The notes beneath the pieces were generated by a model. The model was not told the DNA's origin. It saw only the letters and a program-made list of their open reading frames with translations, and ran no database searches. From the NCBI GenBank assembly GCA_024695565.1, contig JAILHX010000013.1:1-8966 (forward strand): a stretch of 8,966 nucleotides of DNA, written 5' to 3'. A program made the position numbers and the translations under genes. Below, in pieces: positions 1-7,242 of this stretch (its first letter is position 1; every line of letters begins with the position of its first letter). The DNA comes from Saccharofermentans sp. (GTDB lineage Bacteria > Bacillota_A > Clostridia > Saccharofermentanales > Saccharofermentanaceae).

Positions 1-162
1 GTTCTTGTTTATCTTGGCGTTCTTGTCACCTGTGGCAGAATACTTGAGCTTCATCATGAGAGCTCTGGCAGAGAATATGACGACGCCGAATACACCGAAC
101 AATACGGTAAACAACATTCCTCCCGTACCGGGATCGATGTATAAAAGCTTTAAAAACTGCAC
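1..162 (-). CDS. Membrane protein with N-terminal IDPGTG motif, partial (5' end only)
   Basis: This is the first 54 codons of a minus-strand gene that leaves the window at base 1. It starts at GTG (162-160), with an AAGGCGGA Shine-Dalgarno at 171-178. The peptide begins MQFLKLLYIDPGTGGMLF and continues with one hydrophobic segment (about residues 16-35), then a basic stretch rich in Lys and Asn. From memory, a YIDPGTGSMLF motif followed by one membrane helix opens a group of Clostridia proteins whose remainder can resemble CDP-glycerol glycerophosphotransferases, but nothing in the visible part shows a catalytic domain. An inner-membrane anchor with the C-terminal part in the cytoplasm is inferred from the positive charges after the helix. 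The gene diverges from argJ across a 174-bp spacer. The reading frame and start look sound; the function is open. Confidence 0.65.
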   Translation of the reverse strand, partial: MQFLKLLYIDPGTGGMLFTVLFGVFGVVIFSARALMMKLKYSATGDKNAKINKN

Positions 163-183
163 AATAACACTCCGCCTTAACCA

Positions 184-200
184 CTATCAAATACTGATAG
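184..200. promoter_or_regulatory. Inverted repeat, candidate operator for the 1-162 gene
   Basis: CTATCA and TGATAG form a perfect 6-bp inverted repeat with a 5-base spacer. It lies 22 bp upstream of the GTG start of the minus-strand membrane gene. It covers the position of a possible -10 (minus-strand TATTTG, 188-193), 16 bp from a perfect TTGACA at 210-215. The symmetry and placement suit a repressor site, but no regulator is identified and the -10 is weak. Confidence 0.3.
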
Positions 201-206
201 AGAAAT

Positions 207-259
207 AAATGTCAATCACCCTAATAAATAAAATTACTATATATAAGCAAAATGTCAAT
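207..259 (-). repeat. Pair of 10-bp direct repeats carrying two TTGACA hexamers
   Basis: AAATGTCAAT occurs at 207-216 and again at 250-259, 43 bp apart, or about four helical turns. On the minus strand each copy reads ATTGACATTT and contains a perfect -35 hexamer facing the membrane gene. The best -10 candidates are weak (TATTTG at 188-193; TAATTT at 231-236). They could be tandem promoters or a repeated protein-binding site. Confidence 0.3.
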
Positions 260-275
260 AAATTATATTTTAATT

Positions 276-305
276 TTGCATGTTAACGCCCTTATGTACT
301 ATAAT
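276..305 (+). promoter_or_regulatory. Predicted sigma-A promoter of argJ
   Basis: TTGCAT (276-281) and a perfect TATAAT (300-305) are separated by 18 bp. The expected transcription start is near 312, giving a leader of about 25 nt. An AAGAGG ribosome-binding site follows at 323-328. I see no clear ArgR (arginine repressor) box around it. Confidence 0.55.
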
Positions 306-336
306 GCGACAGAAATACATTTAAGAGGTTGATTTT

Positions 337-1590
337 ATGGAAGAAGAATTAACAAAGTCATATATTACGATGCCTAAGGGCTTCAAGGCTAACGGTGTCT
401 CAGCAGGCATGAAGTGCGCTGATCCTGCAAACATTAACGAGAATGATCCTAAATCTTCTTATCTTGATGTTGGCATGGTCTATTCAGACACGCTCTGCAA
501 TGTTGCGGGAGTTTATACATCTAACCTGGTAAAAGGCCATTCACTCGTAAGATCCATAGACATCATCGAGAATAAGGGTAAAGCAAAGGGCATAATCGTT
601 AACAGCAAAGTTGCCAATGCAGGCGTTGGCAAGGCCGGCGTCGAAGATGCATGCAAAGTTGCTGAATGCGCATCTTCCCTTCTCGGCTGCGAAGCTTCTG
701 AGATCCTGACTGCTTCAACAGGCGTTATCGGCTCAAGACTTCCGCTGGATAAGATCACAGGCGTTATCCCTTCTCTTGTCGAAGGCTTGTCTTCTTCTGA
801 AGAATCTGCACATAACGCTGAATATGCCATGATGACCACAGATACAGTTCCCAAGGAAGTATCTGCCCAGATTGAACTTACTGACGGCAAGACCGTTACG
901 ATATCCGGTATGGCCAAGGGGTCCGGCATGATCCACCCCAACCTCGCTACCATGATCTGCGTCTTCACTACTGACTGCGGAATCGAATCCGCTCTTCTTA
1001 AAAAGATGCTCCAGAAGGCGGTTAAGTACACATTCAACAGAGTAAGCGTTGACGGTGATACCTCTGTATGCGACATGGTTACTGTTTTCGCGAACGGAGC
1101 ATCCGGTGTTGAAATCACAGAAGGTACTGAGGACTACAAGCTTGTAGAAGATGCTCTTTGTGAACTCTCCGAAGACATTGCTAGAATGCTCGCTTCTGAC
1201 GGCGAAGGCGCTACAAAGTTCGTTGAGATCGAAGTGCGCGGAGCAAAGGATGAGAAAGACGCCAAATTGATCGTTACTTCAGTTGCAAGATCACCTCTTT
1301 GCAAGACCGCATTCTTCGGAATGGATGCAAACATCGGCCGTATCCTTACAGCTGTCGGTTATTCCGGCGCTTCATTTGACCCTGAGAAAGTCGACATCAG
1401 ACTCTCCGGTCTTCTTATGTATAAGGATGGTGCCGCAGTTGATTTCGATGAGGAAGAAGCATCCAAGCTTCTGGCTGAGCACGACATCAAGGTCGACATC
1501 ACTCTCTACGAGGGCGATGCTTACGACAGAATGTTCACCTGCGACTTCTCTTACGATTACGTAAAGATCAACGGAAGCTACAGAACCTGA
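337..1590 (+). CDS. argJ: Arginine biosynthesis protein ArgJ (ornithine / glutamate N-acetyltransferase)
   Basis: ArgJ transfers the acetyl group of N-acetylornithine to glutamate, recycling it in cytoplasmic arginine synthesis; bifunctional members also make N-acetylglutamate from acetyl-CoA. The 417 aa are about normal length. The N-terminal nucleophile fold is recognisable: oxyanion motif STGVIG (127-132), autocleavage motif KGSGMIHPNLATM (194-206) with Thr205 as expected nucleophile and Lys194 before it, DGEGATK (288-294) with Glu290, and the C-terminal ING.YRT end with Asn412 and Thr417. Self-cleavage between Ala204 and Thr205 is inferred from the family. Three conserved stretches differ from the form I know: NSGNANA reads NSKVANA (89-95), DGDTSTND reads DGDTSVCD (239-246), and D.NWGRI reads DANIGRI (330-336). 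No argC, argB or argD lies beside it. The start has a good ribosome-binding site 8 nt upstream. The family is sure; whether it is mono- or bifunctional cannot be told from sequence. Confidence 0.93.
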   Translation: MEEELTKSYITMPKGFKANGVSAGMKCADPANINENDPKSSYLDVGMVYSDTLCNVAGVYTSNLVKGHSLVRSIDIIENKGKAKGIIVNSKVANAGVGKAGVEDACKVAECASSLLGCEASEILTASTGVIGSRLPLDKITGVIPSLVEGLSSSEESAHNAEYAMMTTDTVPKEVSAQIELTDGKTVTISGMAKGSGMIHPNLATMICVFTTDCGIESALLKKMLQKAVKYTFNRVSVDGDTSVCDMVTVFANGASGVEITEGTEDYKLVEDALCELSEDIARMLASDGEGATKFVEIEVRGAKDEKDAKLIVTSVARSPLCKTAFFGMDANIGRILTAVGYSGASFDPEKVDIRLSGLLMYKDGAAVDFDEEEASKLLAEHDIKVDITLYEGDAYDRMFTCDFSYDYVKINGSYRT

Positions 1591-1618
1591 TCTAAACTTA
1601 ATTATCCATTAAAAGCAA

Positions 1619-1645
1619 AAGGGCTGAACAAAACGTTCAGCCCTT
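1619..1645. terminator. Bidirectional intrinsic terminator between argJ and tig
   Basis: An 11-bp perfect stem (1619-1629 with 1635-1645; core GGGCTGAAC/GTTCAGCCC) has a 5-nt loop. On the minus strand it is followed by TTTTGCTTTT, a good uridine tract for ending tig. On the plus strand the tract is weaker (TTATTAAT), but it probably also ends argJ. It is the only strong terminator shared by these convergent genes. Confidence 0.8.
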
Positions 1646-1668
1646 ATTAATCAGCATTTAATTAAGGA

Positions 1669-3021
1669 TTACTCCTCTGTCTTAGCCTCTTCAGCAGGTG
1701 CTTCCTCAGCAGCCTCTTCCTTTATCTCAGGCTCCTTGGGTTCAACCTTGACAGCCTTGGATGCAAGATACTCAACTGTCTTTCTGGCGCGGATGGAATC
1801 CTTGATGTATGCGGAATCTTCGCCGATAGACTTCTTAACTTCCTCAACATCGATCTTGTAGGAGTTAGCGATAGTCTTGAGTTCTTCGTCATACTCTTCA
1901 GCTGTAACTTCGGGATCGATCTTCTCTGTGATCTTCTCGATAACGAGTGAAGACTTAACTCTTACACGTGCCATGGGCTCAAGAGACTTCTTGAAGTCGT
2001 CCATGCTCTGGCCTACATACTGGAGATACATATCAAGGCCGATGCCCTGGTTGGACATACGGGCTGCCTGATCGTCAGCCATCTGCTCAACTTCGTTCTG
2101 AACCATTGAATCAGGGATGTCGATCTCGCAATTGTCGCATACGGCACGGACTGTCTCGTTCTCGAATCCTGCCTTGTTGTCCTTGTCAGCTCTCTCCTGC
2201 TGCTTTGCTCTTACGTCAGCCTTGAGCTCATCGAGAGTATCGAACTCGGAAACGTCCTTGGCAAACTCATCGTCAAGTTCAGGAATAACTTCAGCCTTGA
2301 TAGCGTGGATCTTAACGTTGAATGTAGCGTCAGCACCCTTGAGATCTTCTGCATGATAATCTTCAGGGAACTTAACTTCGATAGTGAACTCCTCACCAAC
2401 ATTATGACCTGCAACCTGCTCCTCGAAGCCGGGGATGAAAGACTTGGAACCGAGCTTGAGGTTGTAACCCTCGCCCTTGCCGCCTTCAAAAGCAACGCCT
2501 TCCTTGAATCCTTCGTAGTCGATCGTAACTGTATCGCCTTCCTGAGCTGCTCTGTCCTCAACTTCTTCGAGGGAAGCATTTCTCTTTCTCATGCGCTCGA
2601 TCTCAGCGTCAACGTCCTCGTCAGTAACTACCTGATCCTTGAAAGGAACTTCAACGCCCTCGTACTGACCAAGCTCGAACTCAGGCTTAACATAAACTGT
2701 AATCGTGTACTTGATGCCCTCTTCGTTAATGTCAGTAACATCCATCTCAGGTCTTGAGACAACCTTGAGGTCGTGCTCCTTAACTGCCTCAGGATACTGA
2801 GCGTTAGCAATCTCGTTCATGGCGTCCTCATAAAGTACGCCCTCTCCGTAATACTGGCAAACGAGCTGATAAGGAACCTTACCCTTACGGAAACCGGGAA
2901 CCTGGAATCTGTTCTTATTTTTGTTATAAGACTTCTTCAGGGCTTCACCCCACTCTTCCTTGTTTGCCTCAAGGCTGATTACTACCTGAGAGTGCTCTTT
3001 CTTCTCAATTGTGGATGCCAT
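1669..3021 (-). CDS. tig: Trigger factor (ribosome-bound chaperone, peptidyl-prolyl isomerase)
   Basis: Trigger factor binds at the ribosome exit tunnel and shields and isomerises nascent chains. All three domains are visible in 450 aa. The N-terminal ribosome-binding domain (about 1-115) carries the signature GFRKGKVP (43-50). An FKBP-type isomerase domain spans about 161-243, with IDYEG (167-171), FEGG (178-181) and the stretch from LGSKSFIPGFEE. The helical C-terminal chaperone domain spans about 244-423. The last 27 or so residues form an acidic Glu/Ala/Pro/Lys tail of low complexity, common in this family. The ATG is preceded by GGAGGA (3028-3033) at 6-nt spacing. Many Bacillota have clpP and clpX next to tig; here the gene stands alone between its own promoter and a terminator. 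Confidence 0.97.
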   Translation of the reverse strand: MASTIEKKEHSQVVISLEANKEEWGEALKKSYNKNKNRFQVPGFRKGKVPYQLVCQYYGEGVLYEDAMNEIANAQYPEAVKEHDLKVVSRPEMDVTDINEEGIKYTITVYVKPEFELGQYEGVEVPFKDQVVTDEDVDAEIERMRKRNASLEEVEDRAAQEGDTVTIDYEGFKEGVAFEGGKGEGYNLKLGSKSFIPGFEEQVAGHNVGEEFTIEVKFPEDYHAEDLKGADATFNVKIHAIKAEVIPELDDEFAKDVSEFDTLDELKADVRAKQQERADKDNKAGFENETVRAVCDNCEIDIPDSMVQNEVEQMADDQAARMSNQGIGLDMYLQYVGQSMDDFKKSLEPMARVRVKSSLVIEKITEKIDPEVTAEEYDEELKTIANSYKIDVEEVKKSIGEDSAYIKDSIRARKTVEYLASKAVKVEPKEPEIKEEAAEEAPAEEAKTEE

Positions 3022-3071
3022 GTTATATCCTCCAAATAAATATAATTAATTAACATAATAGCCGAATATGA

Positions 3072-3101
3072 ATTGTATCACAGGCAATCGAATAATTGCA
3101 A
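3072..3101 (-). promoter_or_regulatory. Predicted promoter of tig, extended -10
   Basis: On the minus strand TTGCAA (3101-3096) and TACAAT (3077-3072) are 18 bp apart, and TGA directly before TACAAT makes an extended -10 (TGnTACAAT). The start would be near 3065, leaving a leader of about 44 nt with the GGAGGA site. It sits just past the stop codon of the upstream hydrolase, so tig is probably transcribed separately. Confidence 0.5.
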
Positions 3102-3103
3102 TA

Positions 3104-3628
3104 TTATAATACGGTAACTTGAATACCTTTGAGGACATCAAGCGTTGCCTGGTGAAGATCAGGGGCAAATGAAGCCGTAAGCTTGGAATCAACGATTACT
3201 TCTGCCTCAGGAGCAGCTGCCTTGGCAACAACTGCATTAGAGAGAACGCAGATGTTGGATACAAGACCGCAGACCTCGATGCTGCTAATCTCTGAAGCGT
3301 TCTCCTTAAGGTATTCGGCAAGTTCGATGCTGCCGAATGTGAGCTTCTCAAAGGCCTTCTTATTCTCAAGGATCGGCTGAAGTTCTTCTGCGAGCTTCCA
3401 GCCGTCAGAGCCCTTGATGCAGTGAGGAACAGGAAGATTTTTGCCTTCCTGTGTCTCCATATAATTTTCGAAGTGGGTATCAAGCGTATAAACGATCTCA
3501 TCACCTGCTTCTTCAAATTCCCTGATCTTGGCAATAATGCCCGGAATGATCTTATCAGCACCTCCAAATCCGAGTGCTCCGTCAATAAAATCCTTCTGCA
3601 TGTCAACAACAATGAGAATCTTACGCAT
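3104..3628 (-). CDS. Isochorismatase-family cysteine hydrolase, probable nicotinamidase
   Basis: The 174-aa protein has the cysteine-hydrolase fold of the isochorismatase/nicotinamidase superfamily. The expected triad is present: Asp9 (VVDMQKDF), Lys95 (FEKLTFGS) and Cys127 (GLVSNICV). A nicotinamidase-like metal site is suggested by Asp50 and His52 (TLDTHFENY) and His69 (LPVPHC). Nicotinamidase converts nicotinamide to nicotinate for NAD salvage in the cytoplasm. The LP..HC motif and metal ligands favour this over isochorismatase, but the protein is on the short side and the substrate is not proven. The ATG has a strong AAGGAGG site at 3637-3643, 8 nt upstream. A terminator hairpin lies only 22 bp before the start codon, on the same strand and downstream of tRNA-Arg, leaving little room for a separate promoter. 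Confidence 0.85.
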   Translation of the reverse strand: MRKILIVVDMQKDFIDGALGFGGADKIIPGIIAKIREFEEAGDEIVYTLDTHFENYMETQEGKNLPVPHCIKGSDGWKLAEELQPILENKKAFEKLTFGSIELAEYLKENASEISSIEVCGLVSNICVLSNAVVAKAAAPEAEVIVDSKLTASFAPDLHQATLDVLKGIQVTVL

Positions 3629-3650
3629 TTTCGATACCTCCTTCGGTTAT

Positions 3651-3680
3651 AAAAAAAGCTGCCGCATACGCAACAGCTTT
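3651..3680 (-). terminator. Intrinsic terminator of tRNA-Arg, just before the hydrolase gene
   Basis: Read on the minus strand, AAAGCTG and CAGCTTT pair, and the stem continues through two G-U and two G-C pairs to a 4-nt GTAT loop, about 11 bp in all. The 3' arm runs into seven T residues. It begins 5 nt after the CCA end of tRNA-Arg and ends 22 nt before the hydrolase start codon, so it ends the tRNA transcript and may limit read-through into the hydrolase. Confidence 0.75.
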
Positions 3681-3685
3681 GTGTC

Positions 3686-3762
<77 letters not shown>

Positions 3763-3793
3763 ATATACGCATTGGTCTCCCAATAGCCTAATA

Positions 3794-3822
3794 ATATTAT
3801 TACTTGATGCCTTGAATGTCAA
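3794..3822 (-). promoter_or_regulatory. Predicted promoter of tRNA-Arg
   Basis: On the minus strand a perfect TTGACA (3822-3817) lies 17 bp from TAATAT (3799-3794). The start would be near 3787, about 25 nt before the mature tRNA. The -35 shares base 3817 with the -35 of the opposing phosphatase promoter. Confidence 0.6.
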
Positions 3823-3840
3823 TCTTGTTTTGGTTAGAAT
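3812..3840 (+). promoter_or_regulatory. Predicted promoter of the phosphatase gene
   Basis: TTGAAT (3812-3817) and TAGAAT (3835-3840) are separated by 17 bp, with a start expected near 3847 and a leader of about 30 nt. The two back-to-back -35 elements form the near-palindrome TTGAATGTCAA at 3812-3822. Confidence 0.45.
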
Positions 3841-3876
3841 ACTCGCGATTAATCTAAAAGATACGGGGAAACGCTA

Positions 3877-4620
3877 TTGAATTCATATAATCCTGACTCA
3901 CAACTCATAAAGGAACTGCCTCTTATCAACTGCAGAGAGCTTGGCGGAATGCCGTTAGATTGCGGCAAAACATTTGCTTCCGGCCTATTTATCAGATGCG
4001 GCTCACCCGAATGGCTTAATGATGCTCAGGTTCAGGAAGTCAAAGATTACGGCGTTAAGACCGTTATCGATCTCCGGGCACCCGATGAGCTCAAGTCCTG
4101 CGGCAATCCATATCAGAACGATCCTGACGTTAAGTTCTACAACATTCCCTTATATAACGGCAATCCCAATGAGGATGACGATTCTACACTGGAATTCATC
4201 CGCACTCATACTCTTGGCGACTACTATGTCATCATTGCAGAAGAGATGGGCGGTCAGTTGGCACAGATCATGAGGATCCTGCTTAACAGTGAGTCCGTTA
4301 CCCTCTTCCACTGTGCCCACGGCAAAGACAGGACCGGTGTTGTAGCTGCCCTCCTCTATCTTATCTGCGGAGCTTCAAGAGAAGACATAGTAAAAAACTA
4401 CAAAGTCTCTTATGAATACCTCAAGGATTTCCTGGCACCTGCAATAGCAAAGCTGCCTGACGATATGAAGCACATATTAAGGTCAGATGCTGACAATATG
4501 GTTACTTTCCTGGATTATATCGACAGCAAATGGAATGGTGATGTAACTGCCCTTCTTATTGCAAACGGTCTTACTGAGGATGAGATCTCGGCAATACGCT
4601 CCAAGTGCATAGCAAACTGA
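3877..4620 (+). CDS. Tyrosine-protein phosphatase, CX5R type (Y_phosphatase3-like)
   Basis: The 247-aa cytoplasmic protein has no signal peptide. The catalytic P-loop HCAHGKDRTG (145-154) supplies nucleophile Cys146 and phosphate-binding Arg152. Upstream are the motifs NCRELGG (18-24), GLFIRCG (36-42) and VIDLRAPDE (63-71), which I associate with the Y_phosphatase3 (IphP-like) group of tyrosine or serine phosphatases. The substrate is unknown; members act on phosphotyrosine and in some cases on phosphoinositides. The start is TTG, with GGGGA at 3865-3869 about 7 nt before it; no ATG near the N terminus fits better, because the conserved N-terminal motifs begin soon after. It converges on the lipoprotein gene with no spacer: its TGA (4618-4620) touches that gene's stop. 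Confidence 0.88.
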   Translation: MNSYNPDSQLIKELPLINCRELGGMPLDCGKTFASGLFIRCGSPEWLNDAQVQEVKDYGVKTVIDLRAPDELKSCGNPYQNDPDVKFYNIPLYNGNPNEDDDSTLEFIRTHTLGDYYVIIAEEMGGQLAQIMRILLNSESVTLFHCAHGKDRTGVVAALLYLICGASREDIVKNYKVSYEYLKDFLAPAIAKLPDDMKHILRSDADNMVTFLDYIDSKWNGDVTALLIANGLTEDEISAIRSKCIAN

Positions 4621-5931
4621 TCAGGTAATAGCTTCGCCTAATCTGATACGGGTAACATTACCGTAGTCATCGAACCAGAATGACAATTCGAACTCACCGT
4701 CACCGTTCTTGAACGAACTTGTATATTCGCTCTCATCAAACATAGGATAGATCAGAAGGAGTTCTGAGACATTCATTCCGATATAAAGATCCTGACCGAT
4801 CGAGAACACTTCATCATTACGGATTACTACAGATGAGAGTCTGCCTGAAGTCCAGCTGTTGACTGCTCCGTCAAAAGTCTCGAGTTTTATGGTCATGCCG
4901 CTATATGAGAGGATCACACATCCGCGCTCATAATCCGTAACGATCGGAACACCAACGAGCTGATATATCTCATCCCTCGTATAAGTGGATCCCATTCTGA
5001 GCCTGTTATCAGTGTTAGCGATAAAACGGAGCTCGCTTATAATTACCGGAACTTCATCGTCAATAAAGTATGTACCGTCTTTCTGAAGATGCAATTCTAC
5101 GGTCTTAGAGAAGATAGACTTACTGTCAGCAGATAAAACCTCAGGGATCTCATAAACGACACGTGTGGGCGAGATCATCTTAAGACTGAAATCATCAGAA
5201 CTTGTCTTTACCTTCAGCCTGTAGTATTCGGCAATGTAATTGGCCTTGGCATAGATAACGGAATTCATGTATATATCAGAATCGTATCTTGACTTGATAA
5301 GGGTCTCGAGGCCGTCGATATTGCCTTCATTGATCATGTCGAAGTAATGGTTGATGTAAGAATAAGCAGAGAGCGAATCATAGATATACTTTTCTGCCAT
5401 GACATATTTGTCAGCGTTCTTTTCAATAACAAATCTGACAGGCGATGCCAACGGATTTTTATCAACGGAATAGCAAAGCTCGACAACATCAAGGTCGCCA
5501 TACTGATTGACGCTCTGATAGTTCTCATCCTCACCTGCATCAATGCTCTCAAAGTACTGTGCCTTGTCGCTGTCGTTTAAGATCCTGAATGAATCAGCTG
5601 TTCCGTGTACAGCTGAACACTTTCTTAAGATCGAACAATATTCATAAAATACCGAATAAGAAAGACCGTTGAGCTGGCTCTGCGGAATCTTTGCATAACT
5701 GTCAGCTACTGCCTTCTCACTAAGAATCGCATTGACCATGAGACGGGCAATATCAGTCTCTGACAACTGATTAGCCGTAACGTTAAGTCCGCTCGTAATG
5801 TTGCTGATAAAATTACAGCCTGTAAGAGAGACTGTCATACCGAAGATCACTGAAACGGACATAATAACAGCAAGGCATCTTATGCAAGCGCCCTTAAAGC
5901 TTATAAGCATGCTGTTATCACGTTTTAACAT
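4621..5931 (-). CDS. Putative lipoprotein, unknown function, last gene of the cysS operon
   Basis: The 436-aa product has a basic N terminus, a hydrophobic stretch (about 18-36) and a lipobox SLTGC, so lipidation of Cys39 and anchoring to the outer face of the membrane are expected. I do not recognise the family. Residues about 190-292 (from SYINHYFDMINEGNIDGL to a strand ending YFIDD) look like an NTF2-like fold, and about 55-185 may be a related repeat. The C-terminal part has RMGSTYTRDEIYQLVGVP (312-329) and YIGMNVSELLLIYPMF (383-398), which resemble the small-domain pattern of SmpA/OmlA-like proteins; this is inference. The ATG overlaps the rlmB stop as TAATG, with AGAGGA (5935-5940) close before it, implying translational coupling. 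A second Met at residue 8 lacks a ribosome-binding site. No terminator is visible after its stop. Confidence 0.75.
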   Translation of the reverse strand: MLKRDNSMLISFKGACIRCLAVIMSVSVIFGMTVSLTGCNFISNITSGLNVTANQLSETDIARLMVNAILSEKAVADSYAKIPQSQLNGLSYSVFYEYCSILRKCSAVHGTADSFRILNDSDKAQYFESIDAGEDENYQSVNQYGDLDVVELCYSVDKNPLASPVRFVIEKNADKYVMAEKYIYDSLSAYSYINHYFDMINEGNIDGLETLIKSRYDSDIYMNSVIYAKANYIAEYYRLKVKTSSDDFSLKMISPTRVVYEIPEVLSADSKSIFSKTVELHLQKDGTYFIDDEVPVIISELRFIANTDNRLRMGSTYTRDEIYQLVGVPIVTDYERGCVILSYSGMTIKLETFDGAVNSWTSGRLSSVVIRNDEVFSIGQDLYIGMNVSELLLIYPMFDESEYTSSFKNGDGEFELSFWFDDYGNVTRIRLGEAIT

Positions 5932-6797
5932 TAATCCTCTCTTCTTCTCTTTTCCTGTGCTTCAAACAGAACTACTCCTGCAGCAACTGCGGCATTAAGG
6001 CTGTTAACGTGTCCTGACATCGGGATGGATACCGTAAAGTCACAGCACTTCCTGACGCCGTCTCTCATTCCGTCACCTTCACTGCCAATGACAACTACCA
6101 GATTGCCCGAATAATCAGCAGCATGGTATTCATAGTCAGCATTCATATCAGTACCGCAGACCCAGAAGTTCTCTTTCTCCTTAAGCCTGGTAAGGGTCTG
6201 AGCAAGATTCGTAACTCTGGCTACAGGCACGTACTCGATGGCACCTGCAGAAGCCTTTGCAACCATAGAATCCAATGCAACGGAACGCCTCTCCGGGATA
6301 ATGACACCGTCAACACCGCAGCAATCGGAGATCCTTAATATCGAGCCTAAGTTATAGGCATCCTTGATCTCATCTAATGCCACGAGGAGTGCCGGTCTGC
6401 CCTCATCCTTGCATTTATTGATTATCTCATCAAGATCGGCATAGCTGTGAGGCGCAACTGAGGCAATGACGCCCTGATGATTATGGGTGCGGCTCATCTT
6501 GTCCAGAACTTGTCTTGTCGCTCTGGTAACAACGATACCTCTCTTATTGGCTTCATCAAGGATCCTGATGAGACCGTGATCTAACGGCTTATCTCCGTCG
6601 GGCTTTAATATCCAGATCTTATTGAAGTCTCTTCCGGCGCTTAAAGCTTCGGTAACGGCATTTCTGCCTTCGAGCTTGTCTGTGGAATCCTGGTCGGTAA
6701 AAGCGTCATCTGTGCGGTCGCGCTTATATTCAGGCCTATTGTTTGCCTGTCTTCCCGGTTTCCTGTCCTGATTAAAACGTCTCTTACCTTTATCCAC
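5931..6797 (-). CDS. rlmB: 23S rRNA (guanosine-2'-O)-methyltransferase RlmB (SpoU/TrmH family)
   Basis: RlmB uses S-adenosylmethionine to methylate the 2'-OH of G2251 (E. coli numbering) in the 23S P loop. In 288 aa the L30-like RNA-binding domain (about 43-118; EGRNAV 43-48, NHQG 106-109) precedes the knotted SPOUT domain. Motif 1 is DEIKDAYNLGSILR with Asn149 and Arg155, motif 2 is VIGSEGDGM (236-244) with Glu240, and motif 3 is IPMSGHVNSLNAAVA (258-272). The family's usual DPhNLG reads DAYNLG here (Ala147). A basic, polar N-terminal tail of about 40 residues comes first, as in several Clostridia homologues. The start is GTG, 5 bp after the mrnC stop, with only a weak AAGG upstream, so coupling to mrnC translation is likely. 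Bacillus subtilis has the same neighbour (yacO). Confidence 0.94.
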   Translation of the reverse strand: MDKGKRRFNQDRKPGRQANNRPEYKRDRTDDAFTDQDSTDKLEGRNAVTEALSAGRDFNKIWILKPDGDKPLDHGLIRILDEANKRGIVVTRATRQVLDKMSRTHNHQGVIASVAPHSYADLDEIINKCKDEGRPALLVALDEIKDAYNLGSILRISDCCGVDGVIIPERRSVALDSMVAKASAGAIEYVPVARVTNLAQTLTRLKEKENFWVCGTDMNADYEYHAADYSGNLVVVIGSEGDGMRDGVRKCCDFTVSIPMSGHVNSLNAAVAAGVVLFEAQEKRRRED

Positions 6798-6802
6798 TTG
6801 TC

Positions 6803-7242
6803 TTATGCCTTATCTTCTTCTGATTCTTCAGTCTTTTTAGTTACAACACCATCGCAGATATCAAAGCTCTTATAGATCAGATATTCCATTCTGGACTCTT
6901 CGTTGTTGAGGAAGAGATATCCTATCAGTGCTTCAAAGCCTGTCGCATACATGTAGTCTGCGTGGTTGGCATTTTTCGATACCGCATGAGGATTGGAATT
7001 CTTACCTCTCCTGAAATAATCCTGTTCTGTCTCCGTCAATTCATCAGATAAAACTCTGATGCTCATGGCCTGGGCTTCTGCGGAAACATAATGAACCGTG
7101 TTATTGTGCATCTTATTGTTGCTTCCGGCACCAAGCGTTGCCGACTTGCAGCGCGCATAGACCTCGTAGATCGAATCGCCGATATAGGCAAGCACCAGTG
7201 GCGATACTTCTCTTAAATCCTGCGCAATAAACGGTTTGATCA

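Noticed and set aside
513..1118. Long minus-strand open frame (201 codons) inside argJ
   Set aside because: It is antisense to a clear argJ. Its product is Ser/Thr-rich with no recognisable motif, and its frame is explained by the codon use of argJ.
3646..3673. Minus-strand promoter TTGCGT-16-TATAAC for the hydrolase
   Set aside because: It would start inside the Shine-Dalgarno and its -35 is in the tRNA terminator stem; the -35 also matches consensus poorly.
4620..4647. ATCAG/CTGAT hairpin at the convergent junction as a terminator
   Set aside because: The stem is only 5-7 pairs with a long loop, and there is no uridine run on either strand.
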